Source of the DNA: Paraburkholderia metrosideri
Lineage (GTDB): Bacteria; Pseudomonadota; Gammaproteobacteria; Burkholderiales; Burkholderiaceae
Direction of reading: 5' to 3'
DNA length: 64,000 bases
Assembly (NCBI RefSeq): GCF_904848625.1
Contig: NZ_CAJHCP010000013.1
Coordinates: 124,001-188,000, forward strand
The translations under genes and the position numbers were made by a program. Positions within the stretch are counted from its first letter, which is position 1, and each line of letters opens with the position of its first letter. Of the stretch, positions 53,779 to 62,286 are shown one piece after another. The notes below the pieces were generated by a model. That model did not search any database. It saw nothing but the letters and a program-made list of their open reading frames with translations, and was not told where the DNA came from.

Positions 53779-54213
53779 CTATGGCCAGTTCCTGAAGGAC
53801 ATGGCGGGCCAACGACCTTTGTCGGGAATCGGCGCATGCCGGTGTTGTGGCGCGCTCAAGCGCCTCGTGATGAACGATTCGATGCACTGCTCGACCACAG
53901 TGAGATCGAGAGGCTTGCGAATGAAGACCTTCCACAGCGTAGACAGATGGGCAGGCGGTAACTCGCTCGACGTGAAGACCACCGCGATACCCGCCAACGT
54001 TGGGTAGAGCTTCAACCGTTCGCAAAGACCGATGCCATCGAGGCGGGACATATGCCAGTCCGTGACAATCACTTCGGGCAGATACCGGGACGCTTTACTA
54101 AGTGCGTCTTCGCCATCGCGAGCCAGCAAAACGTGATGCCCTTGCGCCTCGACAACGAGTCGAAGGGCCCACAGGGAATCAATATCATCATCGACGAGTA
54201 GGACCACGGACAT
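53779..54213 (-). CDS. Orphan response-regulator receiver protein
   Basis: A 144-residue single-domain receiver protein. The acidic pocket is VLLVDDD (D8-D10), the phospho-acceptor is D52 in VIVTDWHMSRLDG, the switch threonine is in VVFTSSEL, and the conserved lysine is in FIRKPLD. No output domain follows; the last 30 residues are basic and proline-containing. No histidine kinase gene is nearby, so it may act by protein-protein contact with a distant kinase or serve as a phosphate sink. The gap between VVFTSSEL and FIRKP is normal for the family. Confidence 0.9.
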   Translation of the reverse strand: MSVVLLVDDDIDSLWALRLVVEAQGHHVLLARDGEDALSKASRYLPEVIVTDWHMSRLDGIGLCERLKLYPTLAGIAVVFTSSELPPAHLSTLWKVFIRKPLDLTVVEQCIESFITRRLSAPQHRHAPIPDKGRWPAMSFRNWP

Positions 54214-54661
54214 AGATTTTCCCCAACTTCGCCTATCCCCCGCAATACGTGTGCCGCCACCGACAAAAAAATTACAGCTCGATTTGTCGCGGAATGATCC
54301 TTGCGCACGCGCGCCGGCAACGGCATTTCCTCACCTTGGAATATGCCGGAGACCGCCCATGCGTCCAACTGGCGGCGACTTCATCATCGAGCGTCTTCAT
54401 GCGCGGGGGGCCCGGCGGGCAGATGGCTATCCCGGCGACGGTATCAACGGTGTATTCGGGGGCACTCGGCCGCGCTCAATCTGCGGCGCAAAACTGCGGA
54501 CATGACGGACGCGAGCGTCAGTTGCGAAACCCTCCGTGCGTCGAACGCGGTGTCGCAAAGCTAGAGAGGCGAGATTCGGGGTATCCTCTGCGATCTAATT
54601 TTGCTGTTCGCTCGTATCTAACGAGCGCACTACCAGCGGCTACTCCGTCACGAAATCACCC
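54214..54661. other. Intergenic region before the solute-binding gene
   Basis: About 448 bp without a gene I can support. Short overlapping frames on the plus strand (54249-54665) have no family pattern. The promoter of the next gene is expected in the last 100 bp. Confidence 0.5.
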
Positions 54662-55417
54662 ATGAAAATCGATCAAGCCGTTGTCGCCGCATTCACGCCT
54701 ACGGGCAAGCTCCGGGCGTCGATCAATCTCGGCAACCCGATTCTCGTTAATAGAAATCCGCAATCTGGCGCACCCTTTGGCGTTTCTATCGACCTTGCAC
54801 GGGCATTTGCCGATCGACTCAACGTCGAACTGGAACTGGTGGTCTTCGATACAGCCGGCCAATCGGTGCAAGCGGTCAGTGAAGAGCGCGCCGATTTCGG
54901 CTTCTTTGCCATCGATCCGTTGCGCGGAGAAAAGATCGCGTTCACGGCACCGTATGTATTGATCGAAGGCTTCTACCTGGTGCGCGACGAATCGCCGGTC
55001 AGAACAAATCGCGATGTCGATCAGACGCACAATCGCGTCGCCGTTGGCAAAGGCAGCGCTTACGACCTTTTTCTGACCCGGGAACTGCAGGCGGCTCAGA
55101 TCGTTCGCGCGCCGACCTCGCCAACTGTCGTGCAGACCTTCCTCGAACAAAATCTGGAAGTCGCAGCGGGCGTAGAACAACAACTCGAAGCAGATGCACG
55201 GAAGACCAGCGGACTCCGGTTGCTCGATGAACGATTTATGGTGATCCAGCAGGCCATGGGAACGCCGAAGAGCCGCGGCGGCGCGGCGGCGAACGCGTTG
55301 AGCAACTTTGTAGAAGAGATGAAGGCCTCGGGATTCGTCGCCGACGCGCTGTCGCGGCATGGAATCAACGGCGCGTCCGTGGCACCGCTCGCGGAGTCGC
55401 GGGGTAGTTTGGGTTGA
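54662..55417 (+). CDS. Amino-acid-type solute-binding protein without signal peptide
   Basis: A 251-residue protein of the SBP_bac_3 family (polar amino acid binding): GKLRASINLGNPILVNRNP, then GVSIDLARAFADRLNVELEL, VVFDTAGQSVQAV, ADFGFFAIDPLRGEKIAFTA and PYVLIEGFYLVR. The usual N-terminal signal peptide is missing: the frame begins directly with the first strand (MKIDQAVVAAFTPTGKLRAS), and no hydrophobic stretch lies upstream in frame. Related cytosolic-looking versions occur in Burkholderia relatives, so this may be a retained cytoplasmic ligand-binding protein, not a truncation. No permease or ATPase gene is near it. Confidence 0.8.
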   Translation: MKIDQAVVAAFTPTGKLRASINLGNPILVNRNPQSGAPFGVSIDLARAFADRLNVELELVVFDTAGQSVQAVSEERADFGFFAIDPLRGEKIAFTAPYVLIEGFYLVRDESPVRTNRDVDQTHNRVAVGKGSAYDLFLTRELQAAQIVRAPTSPTVVQTFLEQNLEVAAGVEQQLEADARKTSGLRLLDERFMVIQQAMGTPKSRGGAAANALSNFVEEMKASGFVADALSRHGINGASVAPLAESRGSLG

Positions 55418-55964
55418 CTGCGCTGGGAGTGCGGCTATATATCCGAGGCCGCACCCTTATCATCGAAGTGATATCGATGCACTCGATATATGCCGTGAAG
55501 GCACGAATGACTTCTTCAATACCCGACGCAAACATCGTCGGTGCGGTGAACCGATTCAGCTACTTGCCGCCGCATCTAGACAACCCCAGTTGCGCCTAAT
55601 ACGCGAGACACGCGGCGGGGACCGGCAGGCAGGTCGCTTTTCAACAACTTCCTGTGCCATCAGTGACGTCGATTCACTACCCTCTCTCTTCCGGATCTTC
55701 CCAAACCGGCTGATGAGAACGAGGTAAATCATCGCCTGATTGTCGGCAATCTCTATGTTGACGACACCTTGGTAGAGAGCCGCAATCCGTTGGTTCACAA
55801 CCCGGATTGTATAAAATATCCATGTGAGGTAGTATAAATCCATGGTCGCGCGAGAGCTATTTCCGGTCTCCCGCTTCAGCTTTCTCTGCCGCTGCATCGA
55901 GTTTGTTCTACGTCCGTGGCGCAGTGACTTCAGATCATTCACTTTATCGTTTGAAGGAAACGCA
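55418..55964. other. Intergenic region upstream of the deaminase gene
   Basis: About 547 bp without a supportable gene. Near its end is an AT-rich part with two related stretches, GTATAAAATATCCATG at 55809 and GTATAAATCCATG at 55832, which could be promoter plus operator for the next gene. Confidence 0.5.
55806..55817 (+). promoter_or_regulatory. Candidate GntR operator/promoter upstream of lhpC-like gene
   Basis: ATTGTATAAAAT matches the ATTGTATACAAT type palindrome bound by many FCD-type GntR regulators in 10 of 12 positions. A related sequence lies at the promoter of the neighbouring gntR gene (57082-57093). This is inference from pattern. Confidence 0.4.
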
Positions 55965-56909
55965 ATGAGCGACAACATCTTTACCGGCACCATTCCCGCC
56001 CTCATGACGCCGTGTACCGCCGATCGCCAACCCGATTTCGACGCTCTGGTGTCAAAGGGTCGGCAACTGGTTGAGCTCGGAATGAGCGCTGTCGTCTACT
56101 GTGGTTCGATGGGCGACTGGCCTCTCTTGACGGAAGCTCAGCGGCAGGAAGGTGTCGCACGTCTGGTTGCTGCGGGCATTCCGACCATCGTCGGCACCGG
56201 CGCCGTCAACTCGAAAGAGGCTGTTTCTCACGCTGCTCATGCGGCCAAGGTGGGCGCTCAAGGCTTGATGGTCATCCCGCGCGTGTTGTCGCGCGGTTCT
56301 TCGCCAACTGCGCAGAAAGCCCACTTCTCGGCAATTCTTGAAGCCGCGCCGTCACTGCCGGCCGTCATCTACAACAGCCCGTATTACGGCTTTGCCACGC
56401 GTGCCGACCTGTTCTTCGAACTGCGCGCCAAATACCCGAATCTCATTGGATTCAAGGAATTCGGCGGCGCAGCCGATATGCGCTATGCCGCCGAACACAT
56501 TACCTCCCAAAGTGACGACGTCACTCTGATGGCCGGCGTCGACACGCACGTGTTTCATGGTTTCGTGAATTGCGGTGCGACGGGCGCCATCACGGGCATC
56601 GGCAATGCATTGCCGCGTGAAGTGCTGCATCTGGTCGACCTGTGCAACAAGGCGCGCAAGGGAGATGTGGTCGCACGCCGTCAGGCGAGAGAACTCGAGT
56701 CAGCACTCGCCGTGCTTTCGTCATTCGACGAAGGCACCGACCTCGTCCTGTACTACAAGTATCTGATGGTCCTGAACGGCGACAAGGAGTACACCCTCCA
56801 TTTCAACGAGACCGACGTGCTGAGCGAGTCCCAGCGGCGCTACGCCGAAGAGCAGTACGGGTTGTTCCGTACGTGGTATGCAAGCTGGGCGAAGGAAAAC
56901 AACGCGTAA
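55965..56909 (+). CDS. lhpC: DHDPS-family deaminase, LhpC-like
   Basis: A 314-residue protein of the dihydrodipicolinate synthase/NAL family. The (beta/alpha)8 features are GTIPALMTPCTADRQPDFD, VVYCGSMGDWPLLTEAQRQE, PAVIYNSPYYGFATRADLFF (with the tyrosine-containing NSPYY loop) and NLIGFKEFGG with the Schiff-base lysine. The extended tail TDLVLYYKYLMVLNGDKEYT is what I associate with the hydroxyproline-pathway enzyme that deaminates delta1-pyrroline-4-hydroxy-2-carboxylate to 2-oxoglutarate semialdehyde. The other pathway genes in this window support that role. I chose ATG 55965 behind GAAGGAAA. The assignment to LhpC is from family memory and context. Confidence 0.75.
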   Translation: MSDNIFTGTIPALMTPCTADRQPDFDALVSKGRQLVELGMSAVVYCGSMGDWPLLTEAQRQEGVARLVAAGIPTIVGTGAVNSKEAVSHAAHAAKVGAQGLMVIPRVLSRGSSPTAQKAHFSAILEAAPSLPAVIYNSPYYGFATRADLFFELRAKYPNLIGFKEFGGAADMRYAAEHITSQSDDVTLMAGVDTHVFHGFVNCGATGAITGIGNALPREVLHLVDLCNKARKGDVVARRQARELESALAVLSSFDEGTDLVLYYKYLMVLNGDKEYTLHFNETDVLSESQRRYAEEQYGLFRTWYASWAKENNA

Positions 56910-56926
56910 GCTGGACTGGTCATGTA

Positions 56927-56949
56927 GCCGTCGCCTGGATGGCGACGGC
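56927..56949 (+). terminator. Hairpin after the lhpC-like gene
   Basis: A perfect 9-bp GC-rich stem (GCCGTCGCC with GGCGACGGC) and 5-base loop starts 18 bases after the stop. Only a short T-poor tail follows, so it is a probable but imperfect terminator. Confidence 0.55.
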
Positions 56950-57078
56950 GTTCAGCCGCGACTGGAACCGACCGCTGTATTCGGCGATTCCGCGGAGGTC
57001 CCGACGTCGGACCAAAAAGTTTCTAGCTCGCTTCTGGACTGGACGAGGGGGCAGAGTCAGACGGTGGGGTGCTGCTGA

Positions 57079-57093
57079 TATAATGTATACGAT
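57079..57093 (+). promoter_or_regulatory. Promoter with overlapping operator for gntR
   Basis: A consensus -10 box TATAAT (57079-57084) overlaps AATGTATACGAT (57082-57093), a near-palindrome of the GntR operator type. Transcription would start near 57091, after the in-frame ATG at 57083, which rules that codon out and supports the start at 57128. Confidence 0.6.
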
Positions 57094-57127
57094 TTCCCTT
57101 CGAAGAATCACCGAGCGATATCCCTAC

Positions 57128-57814
57128 ATGATGAATGCACCAGTCACCAGTTCGCGCCTCCAGGCCACTACCGTCGCAGAGCAGGCTGCGGACGCGCTGC
57201 GTCGCAAGATCATCTCTGGTGAATTGCCCGAAGGATTTCAACTGAGACAGGATGCGCTCGCCGCCGAATTCGGCGTTAGTCGCATACCGGTGAGAGAGGC
57301 TCTCGTCCAACTCGAAGGGGAAGGACTGGTCAGAATCGTCCCTCATAAAGGCGCGGTTGTATCCGAGTTATCCATCGCCGAGATTAGCGAGCTTTTCATG
57401 TTGCGCGGATTGCTCGAACCCATGCTACTGAAAAAATCAGCACCGAAGCTCACGCAAGCCGATTTCGCAGAACTCGACGCAATCCTTGCTGAGTACAAAG
57501 CGGAGCTGCACGCACAGCACTCCGCGCGATGGGGTGAACTGAATACAAAGCTGCACGATTTGCTTATGTCGAAAGCAGAGCAACCGCGTACTCTGGCAAT
57601 CGTCACAAGCCTATTGCAACAAACCGACCGTTACACCCGTTTGCAACTGTCTCTGAGCGTCGAGAGCTGTCAGCGCGCAGAAGAAGAACACGGGGAACTC
57701 GTGGGACTATGCAAAAGCGGCGACGTGCGCGCCGCCACGGCTCTTTTGAAACGACACATCGATCACGCCTGCGTAGAGCTTGAGCAATTCATCCTGTCCC
57801 GGCGACGTCTCTGA
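57128..57814 (+). CDS. GntR-family (FCD) regulator of the catabolic locus
   Basis: A 228-residue GntR regulator. The winged HTH is VAEQAADALRRKIISGELPE, GFQLRQDALAAEFGVSRIPV and REALVQLEGEGLVRIVPHKG. The C-terminal FCD domain is all-helical (LFMLRGLLEPMLLKKSAP; LNTKLHDLLMSKAEQ; LKRHIDHACVELEQF) and has the usual D and H residues. The start at ATG 57128 (ATGATG) is supported by a -10 box overlapping an earlier in-frame ATG. It follows the lhpC-like gene after 218 bp including a hairpin, so it has its own promoter, which carries an operator-like dyad. It probably controls itself and the lhpC-like gene. Confidence 0.88.
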   Translation: MMNAPVTSSRLQATTVAEQAADALRRKIISGELPEGFQLRQDALAAEFGVSRIPVREALVQLEGEGLVRIVPHKGAVVSELSIAEISELFMLRGLLEPMLLKKSAPKLTQADFAELDAILAEYKAELHAQHSARWGELNTKLHDLLMSKAEQPRTLAIVTSLLQQTDRYTRLQLSLSVESCQRAEEEHGELVGLCKSGDVRAATALLKRHIDHACVELEQFILSRRRL

Positions 57815-57983
57815 TCTCTGATTTTGCCGCTCGTTAGTTTTGCTGGCAATGTTCGTTGGATGCGAACCGCATTCGGCACTAAGACAACTGATTGCCAAGG
57901 TTGGCGAGACACCCTTACGTCGCGGCAAGGGCATCCCTCCCTACGCGTGGGAAGCGACATACACGCTCCCCGCGTGGCATAGA

Positions 57984-59177
57984 TTATTTGATACCAACGG
58001 TTTGTGACGGAATCCACTTCCCGCCGACGACTTTGTACACGGTAACGCCGCCGTACTTCAAATCGCCATACTGATCATAGGAAAGCTCGTTCGTCGTGAC
58101 GCCTTTCATCTTCGTCGCCTTGAGCGCTGCCAGGTAAACGTGCGGATCGGTGGACCCGGCAGTCTTCATCGCGTTGAAGACTGCCATCGTGCCATCGTAC
58201 GCATACGGTGCATACAATTCCACGGGGTGCCCGAAACGCTTCGTATAGCGATCCGAAAAGTCTTTGCCGTTCGGCATTTGAGCAAGCGGGCTGCCTTCCG
58301 ACGCTGCCAGCGTTCCTTCAGCTGACGAACCCGCAATTTTGATCAGGTTCTCTGACTGAACCATGTCCGGGCCAATCAGGGGCGCCTTGATCGCGAGCGA
58401 GCGCATCTGCTTGAGAAGGGGCGCTGCCTGTGTATCGGCTCCGCCATAGAACACGGCATCGACATTCGACGCCTTGATCTTCGTGAGAATCGCCCGGAAA
58501 TCGACAGCCTTATCGTTCGTATACTCTTCGTCGACTACCGTTGCGCCGGCCGCCTTTACAGCCTTGCTGAACTCTTCCGCGACGCCTTGCCCATAGGCCG
58601 TGCGATCGTCCACTATAGCAAAGCGCTTGAACTTGAGCTCCTTCGCCACGTAGTCACCTAGCACTCCACCGAGTTGCGTGTCCGATGTCAAAAGACGGAA
58701 CGTAGTGGGAAAACCGAGACGTGTATAGCTGGGCGCGGTCGCCATAGCGATTTCAGGAACGCCGGCCTTCGCATAGATCGATGCCGCCGGAATACTCGTG
58801 CCGGAGTTGTAGTGACCAATCACAGCGACCACGCCATCGTCTACCAGCTTCTGCGCGACTGTCGTGCCGGTACGCGGGTCAGCCTGATCGTCCTGCGCGT
58901 CGAGCACAAAATGCACCGTCTTGCCGCCGATGACGGGGTTCGTCGCATTCATATCCGCGATCGCCATTTCTACGCCGGTCTTGAAGTCGGCGCCGTAATG
59001 AGCCTGACCACCGGTGAGAGGTGCAGCGAAACCGATCTTGACGTCGGTGGCCTGCGCGAAGGCGGTCGTGCTGCCAAGCGCGACCGCACCGCAAACGATT
59101 CCCGCCATGACGGTGGCAAAGTCACGCGTACGCGACGGAAAACCGCAACCCGAATCACTTTTCAATTTCATTTTCAT
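57984..59177 (-). CDS. LivK-type periplasmic amino-acid-binding protein
   Basis: A 397-residue periplasmic binding protein of the branched-chain amino acid (Peripla_BP_6) type. There is a signal peptide of about 42 residues (VMAGIVCGAVALGSTTAFA before QATD). The mature part starts VKIGFAAPLTGGQAHYGAD and continues with AQDDQADPRTGTTVAQKLVD, AVIGHYNSGTSIPAASIYAK, ATAPSYTRLGFPTTFRLLTS and DDRTAYGQGVAEEF. No permease or ATPase genes of the transporter lie in this window, so it is an orphan binding protein unless the rest is encoded elsewhere. Placed inside the hydroxyproline locus, it may bind hydroxyproline or proline; this is inference. Confidence 0.9.
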   Translation of the reverse strand: MKMKLKSDSGCGFPSRTRDFATVMAGIVCGAVALGSTTAFAQATDVKIGFAAPLTGGQAHYGADFKTGVEMAIADMNATNPVIGGKTVHFVLDAQDDQADPRTGTTVAQKLVDDGVVAVIGHYNSGTSIPAASIYAKAGVPEIAMATAPSYTRLGFPTTFRLLTSDTQLGGVLGDYVAKELKFKRFAIVDDRTAYGQGVAEEFSKAVKAAGATVVDEEYTNDKAVDFRAILTKIKASNVDAVFYGGADTQAAPLLKQMRSLAIKAPLIGPDMVQSENLIKIAGSSAEGTLAASEGSPLAQMPNGKDFSDRYTKRFGHPVELYAPYAYDGTMAVFNAMKTAGSTDPHVYLAALKATKMKGVTTNELSYDQYGDLKYGGVTVYKVVGGKWIPSQTVGIK

Positions 59178-59310
59178 TTCCTCAGAACTGCGCGTTGGTC
59201 ATGGAACATAAGTTCTTTTTGTCACCCTATTTAAAAGGACGCCGTACTCAAAAAAGTACACCTGATCATCCCTGTCATTGAGGTGGCAATTTCCCCGGCT
59301 TTAAATCACG

Positions 59311-59610
59311 TCATTTGATACGGATACGACAAAACAATGCGACAGCGTATTGCCGCGCTGCCACTACTTCAATGGCAATCGGGCTTGAAAACGCTATGAG
59401 CGTGACAAAGCCCATCAGACAACCCAGCAGCGGGCCGTGCGAATACACGGGATAGCGCACTACGCCGCCCGCACGCAGCAACGCCGTACCTAGCTCGCAC
59501 ACGGTTGCTGACTACGCGATCGCACGAATGGGCATCAATTGGGAGAACAGGCTTGAACCGAATGCTGACGACGGGAACTGCCCGGTCCATTGAATCGTGT
59601 TACGACGCAC
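59311..59610 (-). pseudogene. Remnant of an APC-family amino acid permease
   Basis: Read on the minus strand, 59610-59311 is one open frame interrupted by a TAG near 59514. After the stop, the frame encodes VCELGTALLRAGGVVRYPVY, SHGPLLGCLMGFVTLIAFSS and PIAIEVVAARQYAVALF. That is the second and third transmembrane region of APC amino acid permeases, whose usual form (CELGTALPRAGGVVRYP) is easy to recognise. Before the stop a shorter N-terminal part (RRNTIQ; FGSSLFSQLM) is consistent with a deleted first membrane segment. The remaining 300 or so residues of a permease are absent. It is a dead piece within the hydroxyproline locus, where a transporter would be expected. Confidence 0.65.
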
Positions 59611-59842
59611 GGCGACACTCTCCTTCGTGAAAAAAGCGCCAAATACGCTGGCGATACGAAGAAGTATCGCTATCCAAATTCAATGAGGCTTGGGGGCTTT
59701 CGCGACACAAAGGGACGAATTCGGCATAGTCCGAATTGCGTGGGCGCACCATGCGAGTCGCGCGATGACGCGCTATCGGGGACTACCCGAATATTTCTAG
59801 TGCAGGAGAGGTAACGCAGCTAACGTTTGAAATACTGCCAGC

Positions 59843-60628
59843 TCATTCCGTTGACGGAACGGTACTGCATGCCCTGGGATTCAGCAGTTCGCGATACTGA
59901 CGTGGCGTAACGCCTACTGTGGCCTTGAATTGCCGCGTAAAGGCGCTGTGGTCGGTATATCCGCAACGCGTAGCGATGTCGGTAATGTTGAGATCGCTCG
60001 CCAGCAACTCGGAGGCTGCGTCGAGACGGGTCTTCAGCAACATCTGCCGTGGCGTGAGATGGAATATCTTGTCGAAATACCGCTCAATCTGTGCCACCGA
60101 CATGTCGATCAAAGTGACGAGGTTTGAGAGCTTGAGCGGTTGCGCGTAATTGTCCTGAATGTATTTCGCTGCTATCGCGAGGCGCTTATAAGCGGGGTGG
60201 GTGCTCTCGGCGGCCTGAAGATCGCGGGAGATTCCGGCGACACCGAGCACTCTGCCCTGTGCGTCATGCAGCGGCACTTTTGACGTGAGACACCATCCCG
60301 GTCGGTGCCCCGGATAAAGATGCAACTCGAGCTGGTCCATCATCCTGGTGCGCAAGCGCAAAACAGCCTCGTCCTGTGCTGTGTAGATACGGCCAAAACG
60401 TACGGGAAAAAGCTGCTCCGCCGTTTTACCATTCAGCGCACGCTTGTCCTTGAAGCCGCAACGCGCCGCCAGCGTCGTGTTAGCGAGCACATAGCGCGCC
60501 TCATGGTCCTTGACGAAAAACACCACGTCAGGCATTGCGTCGAACAGCGGCTCCAGCAGCGCAAAATACGCCACCATTTCAGGCAAGCTCGTGTTCTCCA
60601 GTGCAGCGGGCAGGACTATTTCGGGCAT
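59843..60628 (-). CDS. AraC-family regulator with PAS domain
   Basis: A 261-residue regulator. Residues about 20-140 look like a PAS sensor (EPLFDAMPDVVFFVKDHEAR, YVLANTTLAARCGFKDKRAL; then GWCLTSKVPLHDAQGRVLGV and AGISRDLQ). Residues about 150-250 are two AraC helix-turn-helix motifs (LSNLVTLIDMSVAQIERYFD; then LASDLNITDIATRCGYTDHS and AFTRQFKATVGVTPRQYREL). It lies next to the dehydrogenase operon. AraC-type regulators (LhpR) control the hydroxyproline genes in Pseudomonas, so a similar role is likely. The start at ATG 60628 is the only good one. Confidence 0.88.
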   Translation of the reverse strand: MPEIVLPAALENTSLPEMVAYFALLEPLFDAMPDVVFFVKDHEARYVLANTTLAARCGFKDKRALNGKTAEQLFPVRFGRIYTAQDEAVLRLRTRMMDQLELHLYPGHRPGWCLTSKVPLHDAQGRVLGVAGISRDLQAAESTHPAYKRLAIAAKYIQDNYAQPLKLSNLVTLIDMSVAQIERYFDKIFHLTPRQMLLKTRLDAASELLASDLNITDIATRCGYTDHSAFTRQFKATVGVTPRQYRELLNPRACSTVPSTE

Positions 60629-60745
60629 TGCAATAAGCCATCAATCGGAACCGGCCTGATTATGCCGTCCCATGGCGGCTTGCGCATCGTCGGAGACAGA
60701 CGGTCTCTGTTTTCGATGCTGCCGGCTTGCGATCCTGGAGGCGGC

Positions 60746-62014
60746 CTACTCATTCGATTTCACGCAGAGCAAGGTTTCGATTCTTGCTGGCGAGAAAGGG
60801 GGGCGCTGCCCGTTGCTCGGCCATCCGAAGCAGAACGCCGCGGCTTCGCCGCATATCTTGCCCTGACACGGGCCCATCCCGCAGCGCGTATGCAGCTTCG
60901 CATCTCGCCACGAACGATGCCGCGCGACCTCGCCGAACGTTACGTCTTCGCAGCGGCATAGCAATGTGTCGGGCGCGGCGAGCTTGCGCAATGTCGGATC
61001 GAGCGCGAACGCATGGTGCATTCGCGCGGCAAACCGCCTGTATCGTTCCCGCTCTGGAAAGAGCCGTTGCGCTGCGACGTCATTGCCGAGCGCCGCGTAG
61101 GCAGCAATACGGCCTTCGACTGACGACAACTCCATGCCACCCACACCCGTACATTCACCCGCCGCGTACACATTGGGCACGGAGGTCGCCTGCGACGCAT
61201 CAACCATCAGCGACGTACCGCTCAGATTTTCTTCGACACGGCAGCCAACAGCCGTCCCCACCAGAACATTCGGCAGAAGTCCAAAGCCGCACGCGAGACG
61301 ATCGCAATCGATCCGAATTTCCTCGCTCCCCTTGCGTACGCGTACGTGCGTCAACTGCGTTTCACCGCCGGCTTCCAGAACGTGTGCGCCACACAGGTAA
61401 CGCGTGCGCCGCAGATCAAAACGCATGCGCAAAGCCTGCAGAACCTTTGCAGGCGTGTGCACGAGGCCAGCGGCGAACCGTAGAACCGATTGCGGAGCGG
61501 CTTGCTCCACGATCGCCGCTACGTGTGCACCATGCTCGCGAGCAGTCGCGGCAGCAGCCCAAAGCAGGGGTCCGGTTCCCGCAATCACGACTCGCTCGCC
61601 GTGCACTGACATGCCGCCCTTCACGAGCGCCTGCAAGCCGCCCGCGCCGGTGACACCGGGCAATGTCCAGCCAGGATAAGGCAGAAAGCGCTCGCGTGCG
61701 CCGGTCGCAAGGATCAGCGTGTTGTAGCCGATCGTCACGCCGCGCTTAGCGTCCTCTATGAGCAGACGCTGGCCCGCTAGCGCCTGGACGACGCGCGAGC
61801 CGCTCAGAAGCGTCACGTTTGGGCGCTGTGCAAGCGCACCGACCAGTTCTTTGGCGCGCCCTGTTGGCGGATGGTCCGGACCTTGACGCCAGATCTGGCC
61901 ACCCGGCAACGCGTTGTCGTCGATGATGCCGACCGTCGATCCTGCGTTCGCCGCAACATGCGCGGCGCTCATCCCTGCTGGCCCAGCGCCAATCACCAGG
62001 ATGTCGAAATTCAT
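60746..62014 (-). CDS. lhpE: Hydroxyproline dehydrogenase FAD subunit (LhpE-like)
   Basis: A 422-residue FAD/NAD-binding flavoprotein of the HcnB/SoxA-like group. The N terminus has ILVIGAGPAGMSAAHVAANA (Rossmann GxGxxG) followed by DDNALPGGQIWRQGPDHP. A second dinucleotide motif is near VVIAGTGPLLWAAAATAREH, and a late FAD segment is VPNVYAAGECTGVGGMELSS. The C terminus carries a BFD-like [2Fe-2S] cluster site: LLCRCEDVTFGEVARHRSW and RCGMGPCQGKICGEAA. With the small ferredoxin and the DAO subunit it forms the three-part D-hydroxyproline dehydrogenase (LhpBEF). ATG 62014 overlaps the end of the ferredoxin gene. Confidence 0.88.
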   Translation of the reverse strand: MNFDILVIGAGPAGMSAAHVAANAGSTVGIIDDNALPGGQIWRQGPDHPPTGRAKELVGALAQRPNVTLLSGSRVVQALAGQRLLIEDAKRGVTIGYNTLILATGARERFLPYPGWTLPGVTGAGGLQALVKGGMSVHGERVVIAGTGPLLWAAAATAREHGAHVAAIVEQAAPQSVLRFAAGLVHTPAKVLQALRMRFDLRRTRYLCGAHVLEAGGETQLTHVRVRKGSEEIRIDCDRLACGFGLLPNVLVGTAVGCRVEENLSGTSLMVDASQATSVPNVYAAGECTGVGGMELSSVEGRIAAYAALGNDVAAQRLFPERERYRRFAARMHHAFALDPTLRKLAAPDTLLCRCEDVTFGEVARHRSWRDAKLHTRCGMGPCQGKICGEAAAFCFGWPSNGQRPPFSPARIETLLCVKSNE

Positions 62015-62286
62015 TGTCCGTCCCTTCCAGTCGTCACTGCCATACCGGTCTCGACTATCGTCTGGCACGCAAGCCGATGCGGTGCGCCGTCGATAGTCAC
62101 GCGGCACTCCTGACACACGCCCATGCCGCACAAAGGACCGCGTAACGCGCCATGCACGGAGCGGCGCGTGACGACACCTGCACTGCCCGCTGCGATCGCG
62201 ATAGCGGTTACCACGGAGCTTCCTGCTGCGACGGCAACACGACGACCATCGACGTCGAGCACAACCGTCACGGTCGCGTTAGCCAT
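62011..62286 (-). CDS. lhpF: Small [2Fe-2S] ferredoxin subunit (LhpF-like)
   Basis: A 91-residue (2Fe-2S)-binding subunit of the HcnA/LhpF type. A ubiquitin-like N terminus (VTVVLDVDGRRVAVAAGSSV) is followed by the cluster motif CGMGVCQECRVTIDG and LACQT, giving four cysteines in the usual spacing. It would shuttle electrons between the two flavin subunits of the dehydrogenase. I chose ATG 62286; it overlaps the end of the lhpB-like gene by 8 bp, and its own stop overlaps the next ATG (ATGA), so all three subunits are made by coupled translation. Confidence 0.88.
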   Translation of the reverse strand: MANATVTVVLDVDGRRVAVAAGSSVVTAIAIAAGSAGVVTRRSVHGALRGPLCGMGVCQECRVTIDGAPHRLACQTIVETGMAVTTGRDGQ

